From a virus: a stretch of 52,751 nt of DNA. The translations under genes were made by a program, and so were the position numbers. The stretch lies in the IMG/VR virus record IMGVR_UViG_3300036826_000291, positions 1 through 52,751 of that record. One strand, written 5' to 3'. Below the pieces are notes generated by a model, which searched no databases, was not told the DNA's origin, and worked only from the letters and a program-made list of their open reading frames with translations. Below, piece after piece: positions 1 to 7,953 of the stretch; position 1 is the first letter of the stretch, and every line of letters begins with the position of its first letter.

Positions 1-577
1 GATCGACAAGTTCACCGGCGCGATCGACAGCATCAAGCAGCTGTGGGCGGATGGCTGGAATTGGATTCAGCAGAAGGCCGACGCCGCACTCACCGCCGTT
101 GCCGGCTTCTTCAAGCCGGTGATCGACGCACTCGACAAAGCTTTGCAACTGGCCAAGCAATTTGCCGACGCGCTCGGCGGTGCCGGTGCGCCGGCGGGCG
201 CCGCATCGGTGACGGCGGCGGGTGGCGGGCATGTGCGCGGTCCCGGTTCCTCGACCAGCGATTCGATCTGGGCGCGGCTCTCCAACAATGAATACGTGCT
301 GCGCGCCGCCGCGGTGCGCAAATACGGCACCGGCTTCCTCGACGCGCTCAATCGCATGGCGGTGCCGCTCGCCGGCGGCGGTCTTGCATCGCCGGTGCCG
401 ATGCCGCGCCTCGCCATGGAGGGCACGTCTGCGCGCCGCGTCGCGGTCGACCTCTCGATCATGGGCGAGCACTTCAACGACCTGCTCGCGCCGGAAGACG
501 TGGCCGACAAGCTGGTGACGTTCGCCATCCGCCGGCAGACGCGCTCGACCGGCCGCCGCCCCGCATGGGTGCGCTGA
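1..577 (+). CDS. Tape measure protein, C-terminal part (continues from the right end of the window)
   Basis: This is the 3' end of the tape-measure gene that starts at 50858. The codon phase at 52751 continues exactly into position 2 here, and the last 50 bases of the window equal the first 50. The joined gene has 807 codons (806 residues). This part opens in a 40-residue tandem repeat (Leu-Trp-Ala-Asp-Gly-Trp motif), then becomes Ala/Gly-rich, and ends in a segment with Asn-Asn-Glu-Tyr-Val-Leu that resembles the conserved C-terminus of many tape measures. The protein sets tail length inside the tube of a siphovirus. The stop is 2 bp before the next tail gene. The circular join is inferred from overlap and frame. 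Confidence 0.85.
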   Translation, partial: IDKFTGAIDSIKQLWADGWNWIQQKADAALTAVAGFFKPVIDALDKALQLAKQFADALGGAGAPAGAASVTAAGGGHVRGPGSSTSDSIWARLSNNEYVLRAAAVRKYGTGFLDALNRMAVPLAGGGLASPVPMPRLAMEGTSARRVAVDLSIMGEHFNDLLAPEDVADKLVTFAIRRQTRSTGRRPAWVR

Positions 578-578
578 C

Positions 579-1007
579 ATGGCCGACGAAACCCTGCTGG
601 TCATCACCGGCATGGGCGTGCCGCCCTATTCGGCGCGCGGCCTCAAGCAGATGCTTGCGCCGATCGACGCCGCGGTGGCGATCGAGCGCGACGTCAATGG
701 CGGGCTGCACGATTTGTCGTTCGCGCAATTCCGCAAGTATCACTCGACGATCAGCTGCACCGATCAGCAGGCGCCGGCGCTTGACGGCATCTGGCCCGGC
801 GACGTGGTGACGGTCGATTGCGTGGCGGAACTCTCGTTTCCGGTCGGCGGCTCACCGCAGCGCGCCGTGGTCCCTGGTTCGCAGCACGACGAAGCCGGCT
901 TCACCTTTTATCGGCCGCGGCTCACCATGCTGGTCACCGGCCACACCGTCGAGGCCGACGAATACGGCCACGAGACCGGCTGGCAGCTCGACCTAGAGGA
1001 ACAATAG
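579..1007 (+). CDS. Tail protein, unknown function (downstream of the tape measure)
   Basis: A 142-residue protein starting at an ATG two bases after the tape-measure stop. I do not recognise a named family. It has no signal peptide or membrane segment and looks like a soluble beta-rich protein. In siphoviruses, the slots just after the tape measure encode distal-tail and tip proteins, and the next gene here is a large tail-tip-like protein, so a minor tail role is inferred from position. Spacing to the next gene is 3 bp, consistent with one late operon. Confidence 0.6.
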   Translation: MADETLLVITGMGVPPYSARGLKQMLAPIDAAVAIERDVNGGLHDLSFAQFRKYHSTISCTDQQAPALDGIWPGDVVTVDCVAELSFPVGGSPQRAVVPGSQHDEAGFTFYRPRLTMLVTGHTVEADEYGHETGWQLDLEEQ

Positions 1008-1010
1008 GCC

Positions 1011-3002
1011 GTGCCACTTGGCCCGTTCTTTTTCGCGTGGACGGATGCGACCGAAACCACGTTTGCGCCGGCGCATGCGCGCGTTGACGAAACCATCTTC
1101 GCGTTCGAGCTGTCGCAAGAGGAAGGCGACTTCGCCTCGCTCAGGTTGGACGTGCGCAATCCGCGCGTCGGGCTGCTCGCGCCCGGCCGCAAGACCTGGG
1201 GCTGGTTCTCATGGGATCGCGCCTTCAATGCCGGCGGACCGGCCGACGTGGTGCCGCTGTTCTTTGGCCGCTTGATCGGCATCCCGACCAACGTGTTCGG
1301 CGAGATCGTCTCGCTCGAATTCATCGCCCGGCCGGCCGACTACGTGGCACGCAAGGCCACCGCCGCCGCGGCGCTGCGCGTATTGCCATGGTACGACCCG
1401 GTGTGGATCGCCGCCGACAAGCGCAGCGACGACGACACGGTGCTCGAGGCGCGCGCGGCGCTCTGGCATTGCGACCGCGTCACGCATGCGGTCACCGCAT
1501 CGAGCATCACCGCCGGCGAGGACGGCACCGAGAATTTTCCGGCGAGCGACCTGCTCAATCAGGGCCTCGACCTCAAGCTCAACAACGTGCCGCTGCGCTC
1601 GGTGCACGTCGACGGCAAGGTGTCGTGGGCGCAGACGGTGACGCGCGATCTCGATCTTTCCGCCTACATTCGCAGCCGATTCGCGGCGGTCACCGGCGAG
1701 CCGGTCATCACCTCGTTCACGTTCGACGGGCTGGTGCAGGGCTGGCCGCAGCCGGGCGCCGGCATCGGCGAGGGCTGGACCGTCACGGTCGGTAGCTGCG
1801 TGCTGACCGATAATCTGACTGTGCGCTCGTCATCCTACGACACCGGCAAGCCGTTAACCGGCAAAGACCCGTCAGCGACGGAGACCATCAACGGGCAGAT
1901 CAGCGGCAGCGACGACACCATGGCGATCCCGGCCGGCTCGGTCGCCTATATGCAGGTGCATACCGAGGGCAGCTACCACGAGAGCCGCGACGACGAAGGG
2001 CAATTGCAGTCGGTCAGTCAGACCGGGCAAGGGTCCGACGTGGTCGCGCCGCTCGGCCACCTCGCCGCGCAATTGCAGGTGCGCGCGCAGCCGAACAGCC
2101 GCCGGCAGACCGAACTTGTGAGCTTCGACCTCGCCGCCGAGGTGCAGCCGATCGTCACGCTGCCCGGCGAGGACGAACTTTTGTCAATTGCGGTTGACAG
2201 CGTCGACGTCGGCATCCCCATCGACGGCGAGATTCCGGTGGGGCAGCCGTGGCGGCGCAGCTACATCGCCACCGACCGCGGCCTGCGCTCGCTCGAATAT
2301 CTGATCCTCATGGCGCGGGCGCGGCTGCTGATGGCGGCGCGGGCGGTCGAAATCTCCGAAGCAGTCCCGTTCGCGCGGCTGCCGGATTTGAGCCTGCGCA
2401 AGTCGGCGACCGTCAACGATCCGCGGCTGCCGGCGGGCAGCGCCACCGGCAAGCTGATCGCCTATCGGGCGGCGCTCGACGGCAACACCGGCAAGGCCAC
2501 CTGCTCGGTGACGCTCGGCTGCAGCATCGGCCAGGGCGGCGCCATCAATCCGGTCGCGGGCAATCCGGTCTGGGCCGAGGCCGCCTATGTGGGCGCCGAC
2601 TATCAGGTGTTCGCCGGCGGCACCAATATCGTCGTCGGCGACGTCGGCTACACGCCGCCGGTGCCGGCGCCGAACGATGACGGCTTGAATTTCGACGCGG
2701 ACCTGACGCCGACCAATGCGCTCGAAACCCCGTTGACCATCAGCAATCCGCCGAACATGCAGCGCGCCCTGCTGATCGAGGTGGCGGAATCGACCGGCCT
2801 TGCCGCCGCCGCGAGCCCCGGCAACGGCAATCAGCCGATCGTCGACGCGGCGGTGGCGCAGATGACCGGGACGCTTAGCGCCAACCCGACCGCGATCCGC
2901 TTCGGCTTGAAGCCGCTCAATCGCGAGTTCACTACCGAATATCCGATCGCGGTGAGCATGCTAAAGATTCCGCAAACCATCGACCTGCAGTATTCGCCCT
3001 GA
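1011..3002 (+). CDS. Large tail-tip or host-specificity-like protein
   Basis: A 663-residue protein starting at GTG 1011, three bases after the previous stop. No closer ATG keeps the conserved-looking N-terminus (Pro-Phe-Phe-Phe-Ala-Trp). It is soluble and rich in beta-prone segments, with a Gly/Asn-rich C-terminal region. Size and place (tape measure, small protein, then this) fit a tail hub, tip or host-specificity protein, but no motif proves it. It overlaps the next gene by one base (TGATG), suggesting translational coupling. Confidence 0.6.
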   Translation: MPLGPFFFAWTDATETTFAPAHARVDETIFAFELSQEEGDFASLRLDVRNPRVGLLAPGRKTWGWFSWDRAFNAGGPADVVPLFFGRLIGIPTNVFGEIVSLEFIARPADYVARKATAAAALRVLPWYDPVWIAADKRSDDDTVLEARAALWHCDRVTHAVTASSITAGEDGTENFPASDLLNQGLDLKLNNVPLRSVHVDGKVSWAQTVTRDLDLSAYIRSRFAAVTGEPVITSFTFDGLVQGWPQPGAGIGEGWTVTVGSCVLTDNLTVRSSSYDTGKPLTGKDPSATETINGQISGSDDTMAIPAGSVAYMQVHTEGSYHESRDDEGQLQSVSQTGQGSDVVAPLGHLAAQLQVRAQPNSRRQTELVSFDLAAEVQPIVTLPGEDELLSIAVDSVDVGIPIDGEIPVGQPWRRSYIATDRGLRSLEYLILMARARLLMAARAVEISEAVPFARLPDLSLRKSATVNDPRLPAGSATGKLIAYRAALDGNTGKATCSVTLGCSIGQGGAINPVAGNPVWAEAAYVGADYQVFAGGTNIVVGDVGYTPPVPAPNDDGLNFDADLTPTNALETPLTISNPPNMQRALLIEVAESTGLAAAASPGNGNQPIVDAAVAQMTGTLSANPTAIRFGLKPLNREFTTEYPIAVSMLKIPQTIDLQYSP

Positions 3003-3394
3003 TGCCGAATCTCGAAACCGTCGTCCGCCCGGCGCAGACGCCTTCGGTCCGCCCGCCGCCGGTTGCGGCAAGCAACACCGCCGCGCCGCCGGCTGCCGAC
3101 GACAATTTGACGGAGATCGGCGGCGGCCAGGGGCAGGTGACCGAATTGCGTCACAGCATCTCGACGCAGATCACCTACTATTTCAAGCAGAAGGAAACGC
3201 GCCGCACCGTCGACGTGGTGCGCGTCAAGAACAAGGACAATAAAGAACAATATATCGACGTCGAGGTGACCAAGGAATTGCAGTTGCGCAACCAGCTGAC
3301 CAATGCGGACTCCAAGCTGCAATTGCGCCCGCCTGACCTCGACGCAAACATGGAAGTCATCAAGAAAAACCTGGTCAAGGAATTCGGCAAGTGA
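3002..3394 (+). CDS. Small tail-module protein, unknown
   Basis: A 130-residue protein whose ATG overlaps the previous stop by one base. The first about 35 residues are Pro/Ala-rich and probably disordered. The rest is charged and contains Lys-rich strands (Asp-Val-Val-Arg-Val-Lys-Asn-Lys). No membrane segment was seen. It shares a 4-bp overlap with the next gene, so the two are probably coupled. The function is not recognised; a structural or assembly role is inferred only from its place in the tail operon. Confidence 0.55.
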   Translation: MPNLETVVRPAQTPSVRPPPVAASNTAAPPAADDNLTEIGGGQGQVTELRHSISTQITYYFKQKETRRTVDVVRVKNKDNKEQYIDVEVTKELQLRNQLTNADSKLQLRPPDLDANMEVIKKNLVKEFGK

Positions 3395-4164
3395 GCGACG
3401 GCATCATCTTTGTCACCGACGACGCGGGCAAGTGGGGCACCGGCAAGGGCGCGCCGCTGATCGCCGCCGAGGCGGACGGCAATTTCTGGGAACTGCTCTC
3501 GCGCGTCGACACGCTGGAAACGGGATCGTTGCAGCCGGTGTCGATCGACCACATCACCGGCGACAACGGCGCGATCACCATCTTTCTCACCGATGGCTCG
3601 CAGCAGGGGCCGTTCCCGATGCCGGTGCCGCCGCTCATCTTCCGCGGCGAGTGGCAGAACTCGACCAGCTATGCGGCGTTCAACATGGTGCGCGTCACCG
3701 GCCGCGGCGTCTATCTCGTCTTGCAATCGCACACCACGCCGGCGCCGCCGGCGCCGTTCGATCCGGCCGCCAGCGGTCCCGATGGGCCGCTGTATATGTT
3801 CATGGTGCCGTCGCCCACCTATGACGTGGCGGTGTTCGTGCCCGGACCGCCGGGCTTCGGGCTGGCCGCCGGCGATCCGATGTTCGCGCATGCAGCAGCG
3901 CGGCCGTTCACGCTTCCGGCGAACCTGTCGGAATCGCACGGCTTCCTCTCGATCGCGCCGGCCGCCGATCTTTCAGTCGATCTCGCGCACAACGGCACCG
4001 TCGTCGGCGGCATCGCGTTCCCTGCCGGCGTGCAGGACGCGAGCTTTTTTCTCGACACGGACACCAAATTCAAGGCCGGCGATCTGTTGACCATCGCGCC
4101 GCCGCCGGCACTCGACAGCGCCGCGCGCAACTTGGCGCTGACGCTCGCCGGCCGGCCGGAATGA
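3391..4164 (+). CDS. Tail fibre-like protein
   Basis: A 257-residue protein starting at GTG 3391 inside the previous stop (GTGA). The N-terminus carries Lys-Trp-Gly-Thr-Gly-Lys-Gly and Ala-Glu-Ala-Asp-Gly-Asn-Phe-Trp, a pattern seen in phage fibre proteins where a fibre backbone begins. The middle has Phe-Arg-Gly-Glu-Trp and Tyr-Leu-Val segments resembling carbohydrate-binding or collagen-like fibre repeats, and Pro-Gly-Pro-Pro-Gly occurs near residue 150. A receptor-binding or fibre role is inferred from composition and from its tail-tip location. Confidence 0.55.
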   Translation: MSDGIIFVTDDAGKWGTGKGAPLIAAEADGNFWELLSRVDTLETGSLQPVSIDHITGDNGAITIFLTDGSQQGPFPMPVPPLIFRGEWQNSTSYAAFNMVRVTGRGVYLVLQSHTTPAPPAPFDPAASGPDGPLYMFMVPSPTYDVAVFVPGPPGFGLAAGDPMFAHAAARPFTLPANLSESHGFLSIAPAADLSVDLAHNGTVVGGIAFPAGVQDASFFLDTDTKFKAGDLLTIAPPPALDSAARNLALTLAGRPE

Positions 4165-4168
4165 GCGC

Positions 4169-4756
4169 ATGGCGCTCTCGCTCGGGCCGTTCGACCGCAT
4201 CGTCGGTATCAAGTGGGGCTCACCTTTTGCAGTGCTGAGGTTTAATACCGCTTGGTGGCTCAAAACGCCGGGAAACCCAAGCAATCCCGAGGTCGCCGTC
4301 GATGGCATATCGTTCGCGATATTCGACAACATCGAAATTCTGACGCCAAGCAATGTGATGTCGATCAAAAGCCATCCGCCCGTTCAGCGCGTAACGCCCC
4401 CGCCGCCCGACGCAACAATGTATTCAGTCGGGAACGGTGCGCTCGTGATGCTGAACCTGTCAACGTTGACTACGCAGGGCAGCGGGCAGGTAACGGTCGC
4501 GTTTTGGACCGGCGCAAGTACTTTGATACGGGAGAACGAGTTTGTTGAAATTGATTATCTGTGGGACACAGTTCTGCAGACGTACAAGGTGGGCGGTTTC
4601 GATAAATTCCCGGTGGACAGCGAAAACCGGCCGTCCGGCGAGTGGCCGGAACGGACTGCGATCAAGGGATTCATAAGTTCGGACGACAAAGACCATCCGT
4701 CGCCGAACACGCACGTCACCTACACCGTCGACCTCGCGACGCTCGAAATCACATAG
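4169..4756 (+). CDS. Hypothetical protein in AT-richer segment of the tail module
   Basis: A 195-residue protein with no family I recognise. The N-terminus is hydrophobic and aromatic (Phe-Asn-Thr-Ala-Trp-Trp-Leu) but has no clear membrane helix. Its codon use is visibly more AT-rich (many TTT, AAA, AAT and ATA codons) than the GC-rich genes on both sides, suggesting recent acquisition by recombination, as is common for fibre and receptor genes. A fibre-tip or adhesion role is possible but unproven. Confidence 0.5.
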   Translation: MALSLGPFDRIVGIKWGSPFAVLRFNTAWWLKTPGNPSNPEVAVDGISFAIFDNIEILTPSNVMSIKSHPPVQRVTPPPPDATMYSVGNGALVMLNLSTLTTQGSGQVTVAFWTGASTLIRENEFVEIDYLWDTVLQTYKVGGFDKFPVDSENRPSGEWPERTAIKGFISSDDKDHPSPNTHVTYTVDLATLEIT

Positions 4757-4769
4757 GAAAGTCCGCGCC

Positions 4770-4970
4770 ATGATCGCATTCCTCGTCTTCGCGCTGCTGG
4801 TGGTGCTGTTCACCGTGGTGCTGATCTACGTGCTCGATCTGCTGATCGGCATGGCGCCGGGCGCGCCGGCCAATCTGCGCACAATCGTGCGCATCATTCT
4901 GGTGCTGATCGCGCTCTTGGTGATCCTCTCGCGCGCGCTGCCGCTGCTCGGCGTCGCGACCGTCTGGTAG
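4770..4970 (+). CDS. Small protein with two membrane helices (holin candidate)
   Basis: A 66-residue protein with two hydrophobic helices at about residues 2-28 and 40-63, separated by a short Gly-Pro-Ala turn. A good ribosome site (AGGAAAG) precedes the ATG. Two-helix small proteins near the endolysin are often holins (class II), and the endolysin lies 2 kb downstream, so this and the single-helix protein at 6744 are the two holin candidates. It could instead be a generic small membrane protein. Confidence 0.5.
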   Translation: MIAFLVFALLVVLFTVVLIYVLDLLIGMAPGAPANLRTIVRIILVLIALLVILSRALPLLGVATVW

Positions 4971-4977
4971 CCGCCGC

Positions 4978-5970
4978 ATGGCCTTCATCCATATCGACGG
5001 CTTCGACTACTACACCGGCATCACCACCGGTGCCGCGCCGCTCAGCCAGCGATACACGACCGGCACCAACGAGTCGCTCGTTGCCGGTCGCTTCGGCGGC
5101 CTGGCGCTGCGCCAGGGGCAAGGCGTGTTGCGCAAGTCGCTGCCGGCGGCGAGCGCCACCTTGACGGTCGGCGCCGCGATCAATCCGATGGCGCTGCCGT
5201 CCTCGGCGCAGGGGCAATTCATTTTCCGCACCGCCGGTACGCAGGTGCTGCAGATCGGCATCGGCAGCGACGGGCGCGTGCTCGCCGGCCGCGGCGACTT
5301 CACAACGCAACTGATCGCGCAGTCGGCGGCCGGCGTCATCGTCGCCGGCGTCTTTAGCTATCTGGAAATCGTGCTGACGCGCAACGCATCCGCCGGCGCG
5401 GTCGAGGTCTTCTGCAACGGCGCGTCGGTGCTGGCGGCGAGTGCGGCCAACACCGGCGCGACCGACCCGGACCAGCTCGACTTCGGCAACGGCTTCGGCG
5501 CGCAGCCGACCGTCGACCTCGACGACTTCTACATCGCCAATACCGCCGCGCGCGTCGGCGAACGCCGGGTCGAGACGCTCTCCCCGAACGGCGACTCGCA
5601 AAAGAACTGGACGCCGCTCACGGGGACCGACAACTACGCCATGGTGACCAGCTTCGACGGCGACACCTCCTACGTGTCCGCCGCCGCCGCCGGCACGCTC
5701 GACCTTTACGACTTCGCCAATCTTTCAAGCCTGCCGGCGAACGTCTCGGCGGTGCAGACCATCATGTCGGCGCGCAAGGACGACGCGACCACCCGCACCG
5801 TGCGCGCTCGCGTTCGTTCCGGCGGCGCCAACGCCAACGGCGCGACGGTGGGCATGGTCACCGCCTACGGGCTGACGGCAGACATTTTCGCGGTCGATCC
5901 GAACACCTCGGCGGCGTGGCTCGCCGCCGCCGTCAATGCTATCAAGGCCGGCCCGGAGGTGGTGAGCTGA
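4978..5970 (+). CDS. Virion protein with LamG/concanavalin-like N-terminal region
   Basis: A 330-residue protein. The N-terminus (Ile-Asp-Gly-Phe-Asp-Tyr-Tyr) and the following roughly 190 residues of alternating strands, ending Val-Asp-Leu-Asp-Asp-Phe-Tyr-Ile-Ala, look like the concanavalin/LamG jelly-roll found in many phage adhesins. The C-terminal 130 residues are beta-rich with a short terminal helix. No signal peptide is present. Position in the tail-fibre region supports a virion-associated carbohydrate-binding role, which is inferred. Confidence 0.6.
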   Translation: MAFIHIDGFDYYTGITTGAAPLSQRYTTGTNESLVAGRFGGLALRQGQGVLRKSLPAASATLTVGAAINPMALPSSAQGQFIFRTAGTQVLQIGIGSDGRVLAGRGDFTTQLIAQSAAGVIVAGVFSYLEIVLTRNASAGAVEVFCNGASVLAASAANTGATDPDQLDFGNGFGAQPTVDLDDFYIANTAARVGERRVETLSPNGDSQKNWTPLTGTDNYAMVTSFDGDTSYVSAAAAGTLDLYDFANLSSLPANVSAVQTIMSARKDDATTRTVRARVRSGGANANGATVGMVTAYGLTADIFAVDPNTSAAWLAAAVNAIKAGPEVVS

Positions 5971-5973
5971 TCC

Positions 5974-6327
5974 ATGGCGCAAAATCTGCTAAGCGCCATT
6001 GCGGTCGAGGTGCTGCACGACGGCGCCGCAACGCCGCGCGTCTCGGCGATGCGCATCGAGGTTTTGCGCTCGATCGAGGTCGAGGCGCCGCCGCCGCTCG
6101 CGCCGCTCTACCTGCAGAACAAGCAGCGGTCCTTTGAACCGAAGCTGCATCGGCTCGACCGGCTGATCCTCACCGGCTTCGACAACGCCAATTCGTTCGG
6201 CGCGCCGATCCTGTTGCTAGGCCATCAGCTGCGGCCGGCGGCGGTCGAGAACGCGAACAGCTTCGGCGCGCAGGACATCAATCGGCCGCTGCCGCGTTAC
6301 GTCAACGCCGCGATCATCACGGGATGA
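5974..6327 (+). CDS. Hypothetical tail-region protein
   Basis: A 117-residue protein containing two imperfect copies of an Asn-Ala-Asn-Ser-Phe-Gly-Ala motif (about residues 70-76 and 92-99). I do not recognise a family. It is soluble with no membrane segment. Start ATG 5974 lies four bases after the previous stop, and it is followed by another structural-type gene with 6-bp spacing, so it belongs to the late operon. Confidence 0.5.
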   Translation: MAQNLLSAIAVEVLHDGAATPRVSAMRIEVLRSIEVEAPPPLAPLYLQNKQRSFEPKLHRLDRLILTGFDNANSFGAPILLLGHQLRPAAVENANSFGAQDINRPLPRYVNAAIITG

Positions 6328-6333
6328 ACCTCA

Positions 6334-6744
6334 ATGGCGAACGCACTCTATCCAAAGACCAAGGCCAAGTTGATGCGCGCCCTCATCGACCTCGAAGCCG
6401 TGACGATCAAGGCGGTGTTGGTCGATCTCGCAGGCTACACTTATCTTGCCGCGCATGAATTCCTGCAGCCGGACGTTCCGGGGGCTGCCCGCATCGCGAC
6501 CTCGGCGGCGCTCACCGGCGGAGCGGTCAACGCGGAACTCGCGCGTTTTGATTCCGATGACGTGCCGTTTCTCGCGGTCAACGGCCCGCAGATCAAAGCC
6601 ATCATCCTCTACATCGACACCGGCGCGGCCACGACCTCGCCGCTCCTGATGTATCAGGACACCGGCATCGTCGGCGTGCCGTTCACGCCAAGCGGCAACG
6701 ACGTGCAGATCGTGGTCGACGCAAACGGCTGGTTCGGGTTGTGA
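6334..6744 (+). CDS. Conserved phage structural-type protein
   Basis: A 136-residue protein of a type often seen in tailed phages. It starts Met-Ala-Asn-Ala-Leu-Tyr, has an early Thr-Ile-Lys-Ala-Val-Leu-Val-Asp strand, then Tyr-Leu-Ala-Ala-His-Glu-Phe-Leu, and ends in beta-strands with Asp-Ala-Asn-Gly-Trp-Phe. These proteins occur among virion genes, but their exact role is not known to me. Its stop overlaps the next start (ATGA). Confidence 0.55.
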   Translation: MANALYPKTKAKLMRALIDLEAVTIKAVLVDLAGYTYLAAHEFLQPDVPGAARIATSAALTGGAVNAELARFDSDDVPFLAVNGPQIKAIILYIDTGAATTSPLLMYQDTGIVGVPFTPSGNDVQIVVDANGWFGL

Positions 6745-6983
6745 TGGACCCGGACCCGCGACCGCGGCCGACCTCGACGGTGGCCGCCGCCGGCCAGGCG
6801 GCGAGCGATGTCGTCGCCGGCTTGCAGAAAAACCCGATGCTGCTTGCATTGGTGGTGCTCAACATCATCGGCATCGGCGCCGGCGTGTGGGTGCTCAAGG
6901 GCTTGACCGACATCAGCAACAGGCGGTTCGCAGAAATGATGACGATCACCAAGGAGTGCTTCGAGCACGTCAAAGCGCACTAA
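6744..6983 (+). CDS. Single-helix membrane protein (second holin candidate)
   Basis: A 79-residue protein with a Pro/Arg-rich N-terminus, one strong membrane helix at about residues 31-52 and a charged C-terminal tail. The ATG at 6744 overlaps the previous stop (ATGA); a GTG one codon upstream is possible. It is the last gene before a strong terminator and then the endolysin, so a holin or holin-accessory role (class III type, N-out) is plausible from position alone. Confidence 0.55.
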   Translation: MDPDPRPRPTSTVAAAGQAASDVVAGLQKNPMLLALVVLNIIGIGAGVWVLKGLTDISNRRFAEMMTITKECFEHVKAH

Positions 6984-7009
6984 AACGAGTCCTCCCGTGA
7001 ACTTGGAAA

Positions 7010-7037
7010 CCCCGCCATTCCGGCGGGGTCTTTTTTT
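7010..7037 (+). terminator. Intrinsic terminator between the late operon and the endolysin
   Basis: A perfect 7-bp GC stem (CCCCGCC / GGCGGGG) with a five-base loop is followed by TCTTTTTTT. This is a textbook rho-independent terminator on the plus strand. It sits after the single-helix protein and before the endolysin ribosome site, so it should end most late transcripts before the lysis gene. Confidence 0.88.
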
Positions 7038-7050
7038 ATGGAGCCGACCA

Positions 7051-7755
7051 ATGATCAAGCCCGCGGTCATCGACCTCTCGCACCACAACGTCATTCCGCA
7101 AAGCCTAAAGCCGGCGGCGGCGGCCGGGATTCTCGGCGTCATCCACAAGGCGACGGAGGCCACCGACTACCTCGACCCGAAACTTGACGCGCGCGCCGCG
7201 CTCGCGCGCGATGCCGGGCTTTTGTTCGGCGTCTATCACTTCCTGCGGCCGGGCGACATGGATGCGCAGGCGGAACACTTTCTCGACAGCATCGGCCACC
7301 TGCTCGACGACAAGCTCCTGCTGTGCGCCGACCACGAAGATTCCGGCGTGTCGCTTGACGAGCTTGCGGCATTCCTCGCCACCATCAAGGAGCAGACCGG
7401 GCACGACCCGGTGCTTTATTCCGGCCATCTGCTCAAGGAGCAGATCGGCGAGGATGACGACAACGAGTTCACCAAGTACCGGCTCTGGCTGGCGCAATAC
7501 ACCGACGACGTGCCGACCCTGCCGGCCGGCTTTGCCGACTGGTGGCTATGGCAATACACCGACGCCGGCGAGGTGCCCGGCATCGTTCCGCCGGTCGACC
7601 TCAACGCCTATGCGAGAACGGCGGTGCAATTGCGCGACGAATGGTCCGGCTTCAAGCCGGCGCCGGCCGACCGGCTGGTGCGCATCGCCATCGAGACGCC
7701 GCCCGACGTCGGCGTGGTGCTGATGATCAACGGCGAGGTGATCGAAATATCCTAG
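7051..7755 (+). CDS. Endolysin, GH25 (lysozyme/muramidase) family
   Basis: A 234-residue protein that hydrolyses the glycan strand of peptidoglycan at lysis. The start is ATG 7051, preceded by GGAG; an upstream GTG at 6997 would translate through the terminator and is rejected. Family features are Val-Ile-Asp-Leu-Ser-His at residues 6-11, Val-Ile-His-Lys-Ala-Thr-Glu at 30-36, Gly-Val-Tyr-His-Phe at 60-64, and the catalytic-type Asp94-x-Glu96 pair. Late strands carry Trp-Leu-Trp-Gln-Tyr-Thr. The last about 40 residues follow the catalytic domain and are unassigned. No signal peptide is seen, so a holin is needed for export. Confidence 0.92.
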   Translation: MIKPAVIDLSHHNVIPQSLKPAAAAGILGVIHKATEATDYLDPKLDARAALARDAGLLFGVYHFLRPGDMDAQAEHFLDSIGHLLDDKLLLCADHEDSGVSLDELAAFLATIKEQTGHDPVLYSGHLLKEQIGEDDDNEFTKYRLWLAQYTDDVPTLPAGFADWWLWQYTDAGEVPGIVPPVDLNAYARTAVQLRDEWSGFKPAPADRLVRIAIETPPDVGVVLMINGEVIEIS

Positions 7756-7946
7756 CGGAACCACCGCTCGACACAGGCATCGCAGAACTGTGCCGCAAAG
7801 CCCTTGCGGGTCCAGAGGATCAGCGGGCAATCGTCCTCGCCGATGCCGGCCGAGCAATAGGAGCAGAGCGCCGAACGCGGCGAATCCGGGCGGCCCCATG
7901 CGACGTGATGCCAATCGAAGCCCGGCTTGGGCGTCAGCGTTGCCAC
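7752..7946 (-). CDS. Small zinc-ribbon-like protein
   Basis: A 64-residue protein reading leftward from GTG 7946, with GGAG about 11 bases upstream overlapping the end of the preceding gene. It holds a Cys-Ser-Tyr-Cys knuckle and a Cys-Asp-Ala-Cys knuckle about 28 residues apart, as in a treble-clef or zinc-ribbon fold. It is the last gene of the repressor operon and its stop overlaps the endolysin stop on the other strand by 4 bp. The GTG start is my choice, because upstream codons in this frame lie inside the neighbouring gene. Confidence 0.6.
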   Translation of the reverse strand: MATLTPKPGFDWHHVAWGRPDSPRSALCSYCSAGIGEDDCPLILWTRKGFAAQFCDACVERWFR

Positions 7947-7953
7947 CGGCTTT

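Noticed and set aside
6997-7050. Upstream GTG start for the endolysin
   Set aside because: It would translate through the terminator hairpin and add a non-conserved tail; ATG 7051 has its own GGAG site and begins the family signature.
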